This document shows positions 47,501-55,605 of a DNA stretch of 64,000 nt, piece after piece. Under the pieces are notes generated by a model that had not been told where the DNA came from, did no database searches, and was given only the letters and a program-made list of their open reading frames with translations. The position numbers and the translations under genes are program-made. Source of the stretch: Marinomonas maritima. Lineage in GTDB: Bacteria; Pseudomonadota; Gammaproteobacteria; Pseudomonadales; Marinomonadaceae. Location of the stretch: positions 1,069,501-1,133,500 of the forward strand of contig NZ_JAMZEG020000002.1 in assembly GCF_024435075.2 (NCBI RefSeq), written 5' to 3'. The number at the start of each line of letters is the position of its first letter. Within the stretch, counting starts at the first letter, position 1.

Positions 47501-48967
47501 GTTAATCCGGTAACAGTTCAAATTTCGCTGACCAGCGGTCTCAGTCAATTCGATATTTACAGTCGAACGCTCGTGACGGATAACTGGCAACATCATGCCA
47601 AAGGTCGGTTGGCGCTATCCAACCCAACTCACAACGAGACAAGCGTTCCAAATATTACTTCGGATGCCACCTACTCTGAACACTCTAAAGTGGATACTTT
47701 TAGTCAATTTGAAACCATGGGCTTCAACTATGGAGAATCGTTTCAACTGATCCAAAGCATTGCCAAGAAGGATGGTTATGCAATAGCAACGATTGAAGTG
47801 CCCGAAGATACTCAGGACTTTATAGTTCACCCTTCAATTTTAGATGCTGGTCTACAAGCATTGTTGATCGCCGGAGGCCATAAAAATACAACTTATTTAC
47901 CTACCCATATTGGACTGGTAACAAAGCTAGCTTCTTTAGAAGGTTCACTAACAATTTGCACCCGCCTAACAACAAATACATCAGATAGCCTGATCGGTGA
48001 TGTAAGTTTCTTTGGCATGGATGGTCAACCGGTTTTGGAGCTGTTAAATGTGCAAGCTTCAACGATTGAATCAAAAAATAACCATGGAAATGAATCCACT
48101 TGGTTCCAGCATATTCAATGGTCAGAGTCCCCTAAATCCAACACAGACCTCAAAGACAAAGGAGATTGGATTGTTTTCTCGGATAATAGCCAATTAGGTC
48201 AAGATGTTTCCAATATCATTTTTGAAAATGGAAACAAAGTGTCGCTGCTCACCTGTGCTGATGAGTTTAATAAAATCACTGGGGGAGTGCCTGTAAACAA
48301 TATTGAAGCCTTTAAAGCAGTATTAGAAGCCTCTCCAGATGCGAAAAATATTTTATGGCTGTGGCCTCTAAATAGTACCAAAGGAGTAGATTTTGATATT
48401 CAGGATATTGAACGCTCACATGAACTCGGTGTGTATTCTCTATTGTCATTGCTGAAAGCGATTGATGCCACTCATAGGCAAATTCACGTTTGGCCAGTCA
48501 CACGAGGTATGCACGCAATTGAGAGCAATCCAAGTGTTAATGTTCCAATTGAATTAAGCCAGGCACACTTATCAGGCTTCTCTCGCGTCATGGCAAACCA
48601 AGAACGTCCTAAAATATGGCATAACATCATCGACCTTGATCATGAGCCAATGAAGGATGAAGCACTGACATTGGCTACAGAAATTCTCTCAGGCGGTGTT
48701 AATGAAGAAATAGCTTTCAGAAATGGCAAACGCTTCGTTGGCAAGCTCCAAGCACACACACAACCGGCGAACCCTTTAATTCCGGTATTTAATTCGCAAG
48801 ACAGCTATCTGATAACCGGTGGGCTAGGTGATTTAGGAGTTTTATACGCAAAACACTTAATTAAGTATGGTGCTCAACATATTATCTTACACATTCGCAC
48901 GGCCCTGCCGGCACGAGAAAATTGGGAAGAGATTGACTCAACGACACGAATAGGTCGGCAAGTATAA
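44564..48967 (+). CDS. Iterative-type PKS, KS-AT-DH-KR(5' half), ends at in-frame TAA
   Basis: A 1467-residue polyketide synthase piece. KS about 8-430 (TACSSSL, EAHGTGTPVGDP, GHTEAAAG), AT about 540-830 (GHSVGE near 633; YHSPAMD, consistent with malonyl choice), DH about 900-1160 (HKVQGEAVFP and HPSILDAGLQ hold the catalytic His and Asp), a structural sub-domain about 1180-1400 and the NADPH-binding half of KR (TGGLGDLG near 1422). The frame stops at TAA 48965-48967, but the same frame continues with KLQALEALGA, the normal KR sequence. With the downstream part the protein would have 1777 residues, the size and order of bacterial 6-methylsalicylate-type synthases. One base change (for example CAA to TAA) explains the break. 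AAAGGAG precedes the ATG. Confidence 0.93.
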   Translation: MSNYKESDIAVVGIGCRFPGGASSPEKFSELIFNGIDAIGEVPKDRWRADKFYSSEHTPGKARTKWGGFIDQPHKFDASFFGLTPVEVSSMDPQQRLLLEVCWESMEDAGIDPYSQKGSSTGVFVGAFTLDHLVNETSHTNWDSLNAHTATGSMMTLLSNRISYLFDFNGPSMTLDTACSSSLIAVHLAVQDINNGECESAVAGGVNLMLNPGITVAESKANMLSPTGRSRSFDSLADGYVRGEGAGLVVLKPLAKAIADNDRIYAVIKGSATNQDGKSSGQTVPNGLAQQALVEIACKKANIHPSDIQYVEAHGTGTPVGDPIEANALGNVLSVGRNDHSECLIGSVKSNFGHTEAAAGIAGLIKTALCIHQAKLPKILHYQKNNPKIDFKALKLKPVTEAQTWPVTDRARLAGVNSFGFGGSNCHVILEQAPEVTESLQPASNSNNSLLKLVLTAKSEAALNALAQNYIVLLSKPNIDAAQVCANAALLRAKHEYRLVATGREANELIGQLNLRLNSEVSPNLSVGRILSLEKGESLTTTMVLSGMGPQWWAMGRELLESEPVFADMFDRCDQAFAKLTNDWSLRNEFTASEENSRMLETQIAQTSNFALQVSMAELYRSKGVLPNVLVGHSVGETAVAYISGSLSLEDAALVVYHRSRLQQTTKGSGGMLAVGLNYKQAQESIKPVSDKVAIAAINGPTAITLAGDTPALVDIAKTLEEQGIFQKFLRVEVPYHSPAMDHLKDEFLSSVEGIQPKPTHITLYSTVTGDIINGEDQTPEYWWRNLRDSVYFSDAINNILQREKSQLYFEVGPHPVLGGSVAQLLTESNKTGVVLSSLRRKEAESELFEKSISDLFINGFNVDWSLTQQSANKRLSLPPYPWQRNLYRSESPQTLNWLQGGNENTLLGIRQPSSNPTWELEISGAELNYLFDHKVQGEAVFPAAGYVEMALQAAQSLHDTLRFSVNDLKLKKALFISKVNPVTVQISLTSGLSQFDIYSRTLVTDNWQHHAKGRLALSNPTHNETSVPNITSDATYSEHSKVDTFSQFETMGFNYGESFQLIQSIAKKDGYAIATIEVPEDTQDFIVHPSILDAGLQALLIAGGHKNTTYLPTHIGLVTKLASLEGSLTICTRLTTNTSDSLIGDVSFFGMDGQPVLELLNVQASTIESKNNHGNESTWFQHIQWSESPKSNTDLKDKGDWIVFSDNSQLGQDVSNIIFENGNKVSLLTCADEFNKITGGVPVNNIEAFKAVLEASPDAKNILWLWPLNSTKGVDFDIQDIERSHELGVYSLLSLLKAIDATHRQIHVWPVTRGMHAIESNPSVNVPIELSQAHLSGFSRVMANQERPKIWHNIIDLDHEPMKDEALTLATEILSGGVNEEIAFRNGKRFVGKLQAHTQPANPLIPVFNSQDSYLITGGLGDLGVLYAKHLIKYGAQHIILHIRTALPARENWEEIDSTTRIGRQV
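48965..48967 (+). other. In-frame nonsense codon inside the PKS KR domain
   Basis: Codon 1468 is TAA, with the same frame (start position modulo 3 identical) open on both sides up to 49897. It falls in the Rossmann half of KR, so neither half would be a working ketoreductase. Options are a true mutation, a base-calling error or readthrough. Confidence 0.9.
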
Positions 48968-49897
48968 AAACTTCAAGCACTTGAAGCTTTAGGCGCCACA
49001 ATTCAGGTCGTAACCCCCGATATCACAAAAACAGGTGAACTATTAGAGATGTCGGCAAATCACGTCGCAAATGGTTACCCTCCTATTCGACATGTTATTC
49101 ACTGTGCCGGTATAGTTCGTGACAAATTAGTATCTGATATGACTCAAGAAGATATCGATGCTATTTACAATGCAAAAATCTATGGTTCATGGGCATTACA
49201 CAAAACATTTGAAGAACAACTTGAAAGTTTTGTATTGTTTTCTTCCTATGCATCTATTTTTGGAGCAATCGGTCAATCAAACTACGCCTCAGCCAATAGC
49301 TTTATGGATGCACTTGCGCATTTCCGTCGTCAGCAAGGTTTGCCAGCGTTGGCAATAAACTTTGGCCCTTGGACCGGATTAGGAATGGCTCAAGAACTTG
49401 AACTTGACGAGTTCTTCGAAAAAGCCGGCATTAACCCGATCACAGCAAGTAATGGCGAGAAAATTTTCAACTACCTATACCGTTTTGACAGTGCAAACGT
49501 TCTGATTGCACCAATAGACTGGACCCATTCTGACACTCTATTCCCATTGGGTGTTCCTGCACTGATGTCTAACTTACTGCCTCAAGTCGATAAAGACTCT
49601 GACAACGCTGTAGAAAAAATCGACTTTTCAGAAGCGCTAAAAACAACACAGGGAGACGCTCGAACCTTACTCATAACTGGCTTTTTGAAAGAACAACTTT
49701 CATTGACAACCAAAATTGACATTGAATCATTGGATGAAAAAGTTGGCATACTTGACCTAGGTCTCGATTCGCTTCTGAGCACAGCCTTTAAAAATAAAAT
49801 CGAAGCAGAGATGCCTGTAACCGTGCCTTTGGTTGATCTTTTAAAAGGCCCCTCGATCGAAAAACTTGCGCTTCAATTGGAAGAAGCCTTGTCATAA
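48968..49897 (+). pseudogene. 3' part of the interrupted PKS: KR(3' half)-ACP
   Basis: It continues the PKS frame directly after the TAA; the first ATG within it is at 49049. It holds the catalytic half of KR (HVIHCAGIV, FSSYASIFG, QSNYASANSFMD with Ser, Tyr and Asn) and a C-terminal acyl carrier domain (LGLDSLLS with the phosphopantetheine serine, about 50 residues from the end). No thioesterase is fused; a free one lies at 55606. Without readthrough or restart this part may not be made, and then the PKS lacks its carrier domain. Confidence 0.88.
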
Positions 49898-49911
49898 TCT
49901 CATAATAATTC

Positions 49912-49946
49912 CACAGGTGGTGGGAGTTTCACTCTTATCACCTGTG
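49912..49946 (+). promoter_or_regulatory. Strong RNA hairpin between PKS and AfsA-like gene
   Basis: CACAGGTG (49912-49919) pairs with CACCTGTG (49939-49946); inside, GU and UA pairs lead on to GAGT/ACTC with a TTC loop, giving a 16-pair stem. No T-run follows. It could be an mRNA processing or stability element, or a partial terminator that lowers expression of the downstream genes. Confidence 0.6.
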
Positions 49947-49984
49947 ATGACTGCACTTCAGGAATAACATATAGGGAAATAACT

Positions 49985-50689
49985 ATGAACAAAAAGTTTA
50001 TCGTTGGTAACTGTTTTACTCGATTTGCTCAAGGAGCCAACATTGTCTTGTTGGATCAATTCAAATTACTACTCCAATCGGGCGATATTGATCCAAGCGT
50101 TAACTACTGGGTAGGTCAAGGCATAACAGCCTCTGACATTCATGATCTCAATGCTCTTCACATCAATCTAAAAAGCGTGTTATCCGGTACAGACTTTGTA
50201 TTGAAAGATCACCACATTGCGCATAAACGCAGACCGGAGAACTGTCACATAAGTGTCCCAGTAAAGCTTTCTGAGGGTAAATATCAAATGAACGTTGTGA
50301 TTGATCCTAACTGTGCAGAACTTAACGACCACATAACCGGTGAACATATTAACGGCACAATCCTAATGGAAGCTGTTCGACAATCATGCATTGGTGTCAC
50401 AGAGAGGTTTTTCATCACTGGCAACAAGAGCCCTTACTTTATATTGAAAGAAATGAATTCGGTGTATTCAAGCTTTTTATTCCCTCTACCAATCACAATG
50501 GACTACACCATTATTTCGCATGAAATCAAAGGCAATTACCAGACTGAATTCGAGATTGAAGCAACGATGTATCACGTTGTCAGTGAACCTGCCTGCAAAA
50601 TAAAAGCCGTTTTTTCGACCTACGAAAAAGCCCCTATGGAAGAATTTGAACAAGTTATGGCCGCCGATAGCCCTGCATTGTTTAAATAA
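49985..50689 (+). CDS. AfsA-like hotdog protein (butenolide/A-factor type synthase)
   Basis: A 234-residue protein. AfsA enzymes join a beta-ketoacyl chain to dihydroxyacetone phosphate as the first step to gamma-butyrolactone signals. The diagnostic pattern is present: DHHIAHKRRPENCHIS (about residues 74-89), then NDHITGEHINGTILMEAVRQ (about 116-135), then a hydrophobic strand segment. AfsA usually has two hotdog repeats in about 300 residues; here one repeat is clear, so it may act as a dimer or on another substrate. It follows the PKS and precedes a HAD phosphatase by 15 bases. Confidence 0.8.
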   Translation: MNKKFIVGNCFTRFAQGANIVLLDQFKLLLQSGDIDPSVNYWVGQGITASDIHDLNALHINLKSVLSGTDFVLKDHHIAHKRRPENCHISVPVKLSEGKYQMNVVIDPNCAELNDHITGEHINGTILMEAVRQSCIGVTERFFITGNKSPYFILKEMNSVYSSFLFPLPITMDYTIISHEIKGNYQTEFEIEATMYHVVSEPACKIKAVFSTYEKAPMEEFEQVMAADSPALFK

Positions 50690-50704
50690 AAGGAATTCAA
50701 GAAC

Positions 50705-51379
50705 ATGACCCAGAATTACATTGTATTTTCAGACGTTGACGAAACCATCATCAAATTTAAGAGCATGTTGAAGTTCATGGACTTCTTCCTATTCGAAAGT
50801 GACTACACCGTTCATGAAGATGCTCAGCCAAAGAAAGAAGAGTACTTGGAAATCAAACGCCTCGTGAAAGATCCAAATCAAAAACGCGAAGTACTCAATA
50901 AACGCTTTTATGAGATGTTTGAAGGCATTAAACAAACCGACCTTCAGAAATCAGCCAAAGCATGGCTCGAACGTATTTTAGAGCAAGGCAATCTTTTTGT
51001 GGAAGGTACGGTAAAAGAGCATAAAGCACATAAAGAAAACGGCGCTGAACTTGTGTTGGTATCAGGTTCTTTTAAAGACATCCTCGCCCCCATTGTTGAG
51101 TATACAAATGCAGATTATTTGTTGTGCTCAGATTTAGAAGTGGTCGATGGCAAATACACAGGCAACTTACTTCAGCAAGTGATCGGCGAAGGTAAATGGC
51201 AAGTCATCTCACAACACATTGAAGGTAAAGATATTAACTTATCCGAATGCTATGCCTATGGAGACCATGAATCGGACCTTTGCTTTATGGAAAAGGTTGG
51301 CAACCCTGTAGTAGTTGGCCATTCAGAATCCATGAAAAAGTTAGCTAAAGACAGAAAATGGAAATTCATTCCAGCCTGA
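50705..51379 (+). CDS. HAD-family phosphatase, SerB-like (IB)
   Basis: A 224-residue phosphatase with all four HAD motifs: SDVDETIIKF (nucleophile Asp, residue 9), LVSGSF (about 118), a Lys in GEGKWQ (about 160) and YGDHESDLCF (about 183). A helical cap lies between motifs I and II. In a butenolide-type pathway it would remove the phosphate brought in by dihydroxyacetone phosphate. Other small phosphorylated substrates are possible. AAAGGAATT precedes the ATG. Confidence 0.88.
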   Translation: MTQNYIVFSDVDETIIKFKSMLKFMDFFLFESDYTVHEDAQPKKEEYLEIKRLVKDPNQKREVLNKRFYEMFEGIKQTDLQKSAKAWLERILEQGNLFVEGTVKEHKAHKENGAELVLVSGSFKDILAPIVEYTNADYLLCSDLEVVDGKYTGNLLQQVIGEGKWQVISQHIEGKDINLSECYAYGDHESDLCFMEKVGNPVVVGHSESMKKLAKDRKWKFIPA

Positions 51380-51446
51380 GTTTTTTAGCCTCCATAATAA
51401 GCAGATTTAAATTAACTTTTTCACAAGACATTCAAGGATAGACTGT

Positions 51447-52295
51447 ATGTTAATTGACGACATTTATACTATGGACCTCACAACACAAGGTCCCTTTTAC
51501 CCGCCTAGTGAGCTTATGGATGAAGGTGGAAATTTTGTTGTGATTGGAAAAATCATTCAAAAAGATCGCAGCATTACGTGGGGCACCGCCATTGTTAGTC
51601 AGAGTTCCAAAGTGCCAGAGTTTGGAAAAATAGAACCTTATGATGTCATTAAGCTATTGTCTCCTGATGAGATAAATGCATCAGATACAGTTCTGCACAC
51701 TCTCCCTCTTCCACTCCCCTGCAATAACTACCCAATGGTTTTTGCACCAGACCAAGTACCAAATGCACCAGAGCACGAACGGCCTTCTGCCCCCTTGCAC
51801 GAAGCGTACATACCAGATATTCGTCCTGAAGATGGCCGAAAAATAACTACGCCGATTACGTTAAAGCAGTGGTGCCAAGCTAAAGGTATCATGCGTTTAC
51901 GAATTCCGACGTCACAAACAGAAGCCTTATTCGATTTTGAGTTCGAAGGATTGATTCCCGACAGTCTATATACGGTGATGACTTTGCGAACACATAATAT
52001 TAATCCGACAAACCCAACTCGACCTGGTGTTCTGGGCGTTCCTAATGTTTTTGTCACCGACAAAAATGGCAAAGCAGCGTATTCAGCAACAATGCCAAAC
52101 CCGTTTCCAAAAGGAGAAGGTGCCAATCGAATTATTGATGTGATTGTATTGTGGATAAGCTCTCAAATGAGTTTTGGGGGAGCAATTGGTCATTTTGGTT
52201 TAGGTGGGGATATCCACGCACAGTTGAAATTCAAAGACTCACCATTTGCCAAGTACACGACAAATAGTCCGGAAATTCTGGAGGTGACTGAATGA
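51447..52295 (+). CDS. Unknown protein of the PKS cluster
   Basis: A 282-residue protein that I do not recognise. There is no signal peptide or membrane segment. The middle and end look rich in beta strands (MRLRIPTSQTEALFDFEFEG; VFVTDKNGKAAYSATM), and it ends with a Gly-rich HFGLGGDIHAQLKF. Several His and Pro-rich loops could bind a metal, but no catalytic motif is clear. Its stop overlaps the MFS start by 4 bases (ATGA), so it belongs to the operon and probably acts in the same pathway. Confidence 0.8.
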   Translation: MLIDDIYTMDLTTQGPFYPPSELMDEGGNFVVIGKIIQKDRSITWGTAIVSQSSKVPEFGKIEPYDVIKLLSPDEINASDTVLHTLPLPLPCNNYPMVFAPDQVPNAPEHERPSAPLHEAYIPDIRPEDGRKITTPITLKQWCQAKGIMRLRIPTSQTEALFDFEFEGLIPDSLYTVMTLRTHNINPTNPTRPGVLGVPNVFVTDKNGKAAYSATMPNPFPKGEGANRIIDVIVLWISSQMSFGGAIGHFGLGGDIHAQLKFKDSPFAKYTTNSPEILEVTE

Positions 52296-53482
52296 GCCGC
52301 GAAGTCTCAATGTACGGCAGCGCATTAATTGCCTGTAGCGCAATTATGTTGGCTCTAGGTTCAATCGTCATGATTCAACCTATCTTTGAAGAATTAGCTA
52401 ATTCGTTTCAATACGCAGTGACGGACATTCGTCTTTCATTCAGTCTGGTCAGTTTAAGCTATGCCATTTCATTCTTTTTAATAGGTCCACTGACCGATAA
52501 GTTTAATTTAAAACGCATGGCCGTTTTAAATTTATTTGGATTAGCTGTCTTTATTGCCTTGTTAAGTATTAGTTCAAGCTTTGTTCTATTTAACATTGCC
52601 ATAATAGGCGTCGGTGTTTTTGCAGCAGGAACCGTTGCAACATTTTTCCCCTACATGACTAAAATAGCACCACCAGAAAAACGCGGTAAATACTTAGGAT
52701 TTTGTTTAAGTGCTACGGTCACCGGGATCATTTTTGGTCGCGCTGCCATTGGGCTACTCACCGAGCCCTTAGGCTGGCAATGGGCATTTTTATGCTATGC
52801 AGGTCTTGTCGTATTTGTTTGTGTAATGACACTTTTTCTTGGTGCTGTCGCTAAAAATAAAAGTGATCAATTAACACTGCTCCAGCAGTACATCCAATCA
52901 CTAACCTTACTAAAAAATGGTGCTGTACTTAAAAGTTGTATCGCCGGGTTTATGTTGTTCATTGCCTACTTGGGCATACTGACATTCTTAACCTACCACC
53001 TTACCGGCCCACCTTTCTCTTTCTCATCGGCCGAAATTGGGTGGGTTAGTTTTCCGGGTATAATTGCTGCCTTTCTCGCCCCGATGGCCGGTGGTTTAGC
53101 CCAAAAACACGGCTACAAAAAAGTGGTTTTGACTGGTGTTGTCATTGCATTGTTGTCGCTCATTTTATTATGTATCGCATCAACATTTGCCCATTTGCTC
53201 ATTGGATTATTACTCTTGTACTCTGGTATCTACATCTGCCAGCCAGCTGTTTTTTTTCACATTACCCAAGTACTAGATGCTAGCAAAATTGGAGCGGCCT
53301 CTTCATTTTACCTGCTTGCCTGTTTATCTGGAGGTAGTTTCGGCAGCTATTTTCTGGGACCAGTTTGGTTTTATTGGGGCTGGTTAGGAGTCAGTTTTTC
53401 TTGTGCAATAGCCATCATACTAGCCCTGACACTCAGTACATTCTCCCTACCCCAAAAACAACCCTCAATAGAAGGAGCTTAA
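52292..53482 (+). CDS. MFS transporter of the PKS cluster
   Basis: A 396-residue protein with about 12 hydrophobic segments. After helix 2 it has an MFS-type loop (GPLTDKFNLKRM, about 64-75). The N-terminal half keeps the PYMTKIAPPEKRGK loop seen in drug/H+ antiporters. Translational overlap with the gene before it and a 3-base gap to the next gene place it in the operon, so product export is the likely job. Confidence 0.88.
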   Translation: MSREVSMYGSALIACSAIMLALGSIVMIQPIFEELANSFQYAVTDIRLSFSLVSLSYAISFFLIGPLTDKFNLKRMAVLNLFGLAVFIALLSISSSFVLFNIAIIGVGVFAAGTVATFFPYMTKIAPPEKRGKYLGFCLSATVTGIIFGRAAIGLLTEPLGWQWAFLCYAGLVVFVCVMTLFLGAVAKNKSDQLTLLQQYIQSLTLLKNGAVLKSCIAGFMLFIAYLGILTFLTYHLTGPPFSFSSAEIGWVSFPGIIAAFLAPMAGGLAQKHGYKKVVLTGVVIALLSLILLCIASTFAHLLIGLLLLYSGIYICQPAVFFHITQVLDASKIGAASSFYLLACLSGGSFGSYFLGPVWFYWGWLGVSFSCAIAIILALTLSTFSLPQKQPSIEGA

Positions 53483-53485
53483 GCA

Positions 53486-54166
53486 ATGCCCACACAACCC
53501 GATTTAGAATTAATTAGTTTTAAGCTGTGCCCCTTTGTGCAGCGAACGGCCATAGTGGCGCAAGAGAAATCCGTCGACCTAAAAGTCACTTACATTGATT
53601 TGAAAAATAAACCTGATTGGTTTCACAACGTTTCACCCTTCGGCAAAGTACCTGTTTTGCGTGTAGGGGACAAAGCCGTCTTTGAGTCTTCGGTGATTAT
53701 GGAATACTTCGATGATATTACTGAAGATTCGCTAAGACCTCAAAACTCGCTAACACATGCCATCAATCGAAGTTGGATTGAATTTGGAAGCGAACTTATT
53801 ATGGATCAATTCAATTACCTAAGAAGCGAAACTAATAGTCAATTAGAACAAATGCGGAGTAAATATGAGAGCTCTCTCGCTAAGTTAGAAGCGGCCTTAG
53901 TGCACGAACCATTTTTTAACGGTACAGACTTTTGTCTGATTGATGCGGCTTTTGCCCCCATTTTTAAACGACAAGATATTTTAACCAGCATCTCGGGTGA
54001 AAATCCAATTTCACAGTTCCCTAAAGTGTTGAACTGGGGCAAACACCTAAGCGAAAAAAGTAGTGTACAAGCGTCACTGCCAACCGATTTTGAAAAAATA
54101 TTTATTTCCACATTTGGCGGTATGGGTGGCGTGCTATTCAGCCAAGAATTGTTGACAGAGGGGTAA
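53486..54166 (+). CDS. Glutathione S-transferase family protein
   Basis: A 226-residue GST. The N-terminal thioredoxin-like part has FKLCPFVQR (about residues 13-21), a Cys-type active site as in omega and related classes, and GKVPVLRVGDKAVFESSVIMEY (about 53-74) for glutathione binding. The C-terminal part is helical. In the cluster it may isomerise or add glutathione to an intermediate, or protect the cell. The ATG follows GAAGGAGC that overlaps the MFS stop. Confidence 0.88.
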   Translation: MPTQPDLELISFKLCPFVQRTAIVAQEKSVDLKVTYIDLKNKPDWFHNVSPFGKVPVLRVGDKAVFESSVIMEYFDDITEDSLRPQNSLTHAINRSWIEFGSELIMDQFNYLRSETNSQLEQMRSKYESSLAKLEAALVHEPFFNGTDFCLIDAAFAPIFKRQDILTSISGENPISQFPKVLNWGKHLSEKSSVQASLPTDFEKIFISTFGGMGGVLFSQELLTEG

Positions 54167-54169
54167 AAT

Positions 54170-55174
54170 ATGACATTAGAAAAATTGAAAAAACAAGGAA
54201 TCTTAGTCAGTAGTTTAATCCCCCGTGTGGGCTTGGGCTGTATGGGAATGAGTGAATTTTATGGTTCAAACGATGAAAATAAAAATCTCGAAATCCTAGA
54301 TAGAGCCGTTGAAATCGGATACCGACATTTTGATACTGCTGACATGTACGGCATGGGTCACAACGAGGAATTACTCGGCAAGTTTATCAAATCTCATAAC
54401 CGACAAGATCTCTTTATCGCATCAAAATTCGGTATTAAGCGTGACCCAGGAGACGGATTATCTCGAGTGGTCGATGGTAGTCGCAAGTACATACGTGAGG
54501 CAATTTATAAATCGCTGGATCGCCTCGGAGTTGACTACTTAGACTTGTACTATGTGCACCGCAAAGATCTCTCGACTCCTATTGAAGAAACAGTTTCTAC
54601 TTTATCTGAATTGGTGTCAGAGGGATTAATCAAAGGTATTGGACTGTGCGAGGTCTCAATCGAAACCTATTCGAAGGCTCTCTCAGTTCATCCGATTGCA
54701 GCGGTTCAAACTGAGTACTCATTGCTCTCCAAAGGTCCCGAAGACGGTATATTGCAAATGTGTAAGGCCAACAACACCGCGTTTGTTGCATACAGTCCAA
54801 TGAGTCGCGGATTATTGACAGGGGAACTTACTGCAGAAACTATTAAGCGAGAAGGTGATGCTCGACAGTACCTACCTCGTTTTTCAGATGAAAACATTCA
54901 GAAAAATTTGGCTTTGATTTCGTCGCTTAAAGAATTAGCTATAGCAAAAAACTGTACGTTGGCACAAATCGCTTTGTCATGGGTCCTGCACCAAGATGAA
55001 CACATCCACATCATTCCGGGTACTCGCCGTGAAAAGTACCTGATTGATAACTTCGCGAGCCTTGAAGTATCTCTTTCCAAGCAAGAGCTGACAGAATTGC
55101 AATCTCATTTTTCAGACGAATCCGTTTCAGGTGGGCGCTATCCAGAAGCCGCTATGACAGGCATCAACAAATAG
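54170..55174 (+). CDS. Aldo/keto reductase
   Basis: A 334-residue NAD(P)H oxidoreductase of the TIM-barrel AKR family. The tetrad is visible: Asp in FDTADMYGMG (Asp and Tyr, about 55-61), Lys in FIASKFG (about 85) and His in YYVHRKD (about 127). The cofactor site ends with IPGTRREKYLIDN. GCMGMSEFYG near the N-terminus is typical of AKR11/13-like bacterial enzymes. It is a candidate for reducing a ketone or butenolide intermediate. Only 3 bases separate it from the GST gene. Confidence 0.92.
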   Translation: MTLEKLKKQGILVSSLIPRVGLGCMGMSEFYGSNDENKNLEILDRAVEIGYRHFDTADMYGMGHNEELLGKFIKSHNRQDLFIASKFGIKRDPGDGLSRVVDGSRKYIREAIYKSLDRLGVDYLDLYYVHRKDLSTPIEETVSTLSELVSEGLIKGIGLCEVSIETYSKALSVHPIAAVQTEYSLLSKGPEDGILQMCKANNTAFVAYSPMSRGLLTGELTAETIKREGDARQYLPRFSDENIQKNLALISSLKELAIAKNCTLAQIALSWVLHQDEHIHIIPGTRREKYLIDNFASLEVSLSKQELTELQSHFSDESVSGGRYPEAAMTGINK

Positions 55175-55202
55175 ATAAAACACATTATTCTTGGAGAATA
55201 TC

Positions 55203-55511
55203 ATGAGCGAAAAAATTGAAATTACCGCATTCATCAAATCGATCCCTGGTAAGTCGGAGGAATTACGCGAAGCCATTGTCGAATTGATTGAAGAAACCGT
55301 AAAAGAGCCCGGCTGTGAAGTATTTAAGGTATTCCAAACTCCTGAAGATTCTGAGATGTTTGTTCTCTGGGAGGTTTTTACAGATCAAGAAAACTTTCAG
55401 CACCACATGGGTAAAGACTATACCAAGAAATACTTTTCACTTGGATTAACGGAATCAGTCTCTGCAACCAAACACATTGAAGTGACTCGTGAGTTACTTT
55501 CAACTACATAA
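55203..55511 (+). CDS. ABM-fold (antibiotic biosynthesis monooxygenase-like) protein
   Basis: A 102-residue ferredoxin-like alpha/beta protein. I use the ATG at 55203; a TTG at 55191 overlaps the TTGGAGA that serves as ribosome binding site. The ABM signature is clear (PGKSEELREAIVELIEETVKEPGC; LWEVFTDQENFQHHM). Such small dimers oxidise aromatic polyketides without cofactor or have other tailoring or quinol-related roles. Position in the operon supports tailoring. Confidence 0.87.
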   Translation: MSEKIEITAFIKSIPGKSEELREAIVELIEETVKEPGCEVFKVFQTPEDSEMFVLWEVFTDQENFQHHMGKDYTKKYFSLGLTESVSATKHIEVTRELLSTT

Positions 55512-55547
55512 GGCTACTACCTTAGCAATTTAATTTTGCTTCGGTAT

Positions 55548-55577
55548 TTCGGGCATCTCGAATTCGAGTTGCCCGGA
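55548..55577 (+). repeat. Near-perfect hairpin before the thioesterase gene
   Basis: Centred on the 12-base palindrome CTCGAATTCGAG (55557-55568), flanked by CGGGCA and TGCCCG, with one T-T mismatch per arm. No T-run follows directly. It may be an RNA stability element or a weak terminator inside the operon. Confidence 0.55.
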
Positions 55578-55605
55578 TGCCTAGGGAATAAAAAAAGGAT
55601 TTTTT

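Noticed and set aside
48951..49048. Frameshift in the PKS
   Set aside because: Both parts are in the same frame (start positions equal modulo 3), so the break is a nonsense codon and not an indel.
44564..49897. Assigning the PKS as a true 6-methylsalicylate synthase
   Set aside because: Domain order and length fit, but the neighbouring AfsA and phosphatase genes point to another end product, and domain order alone does not define it.
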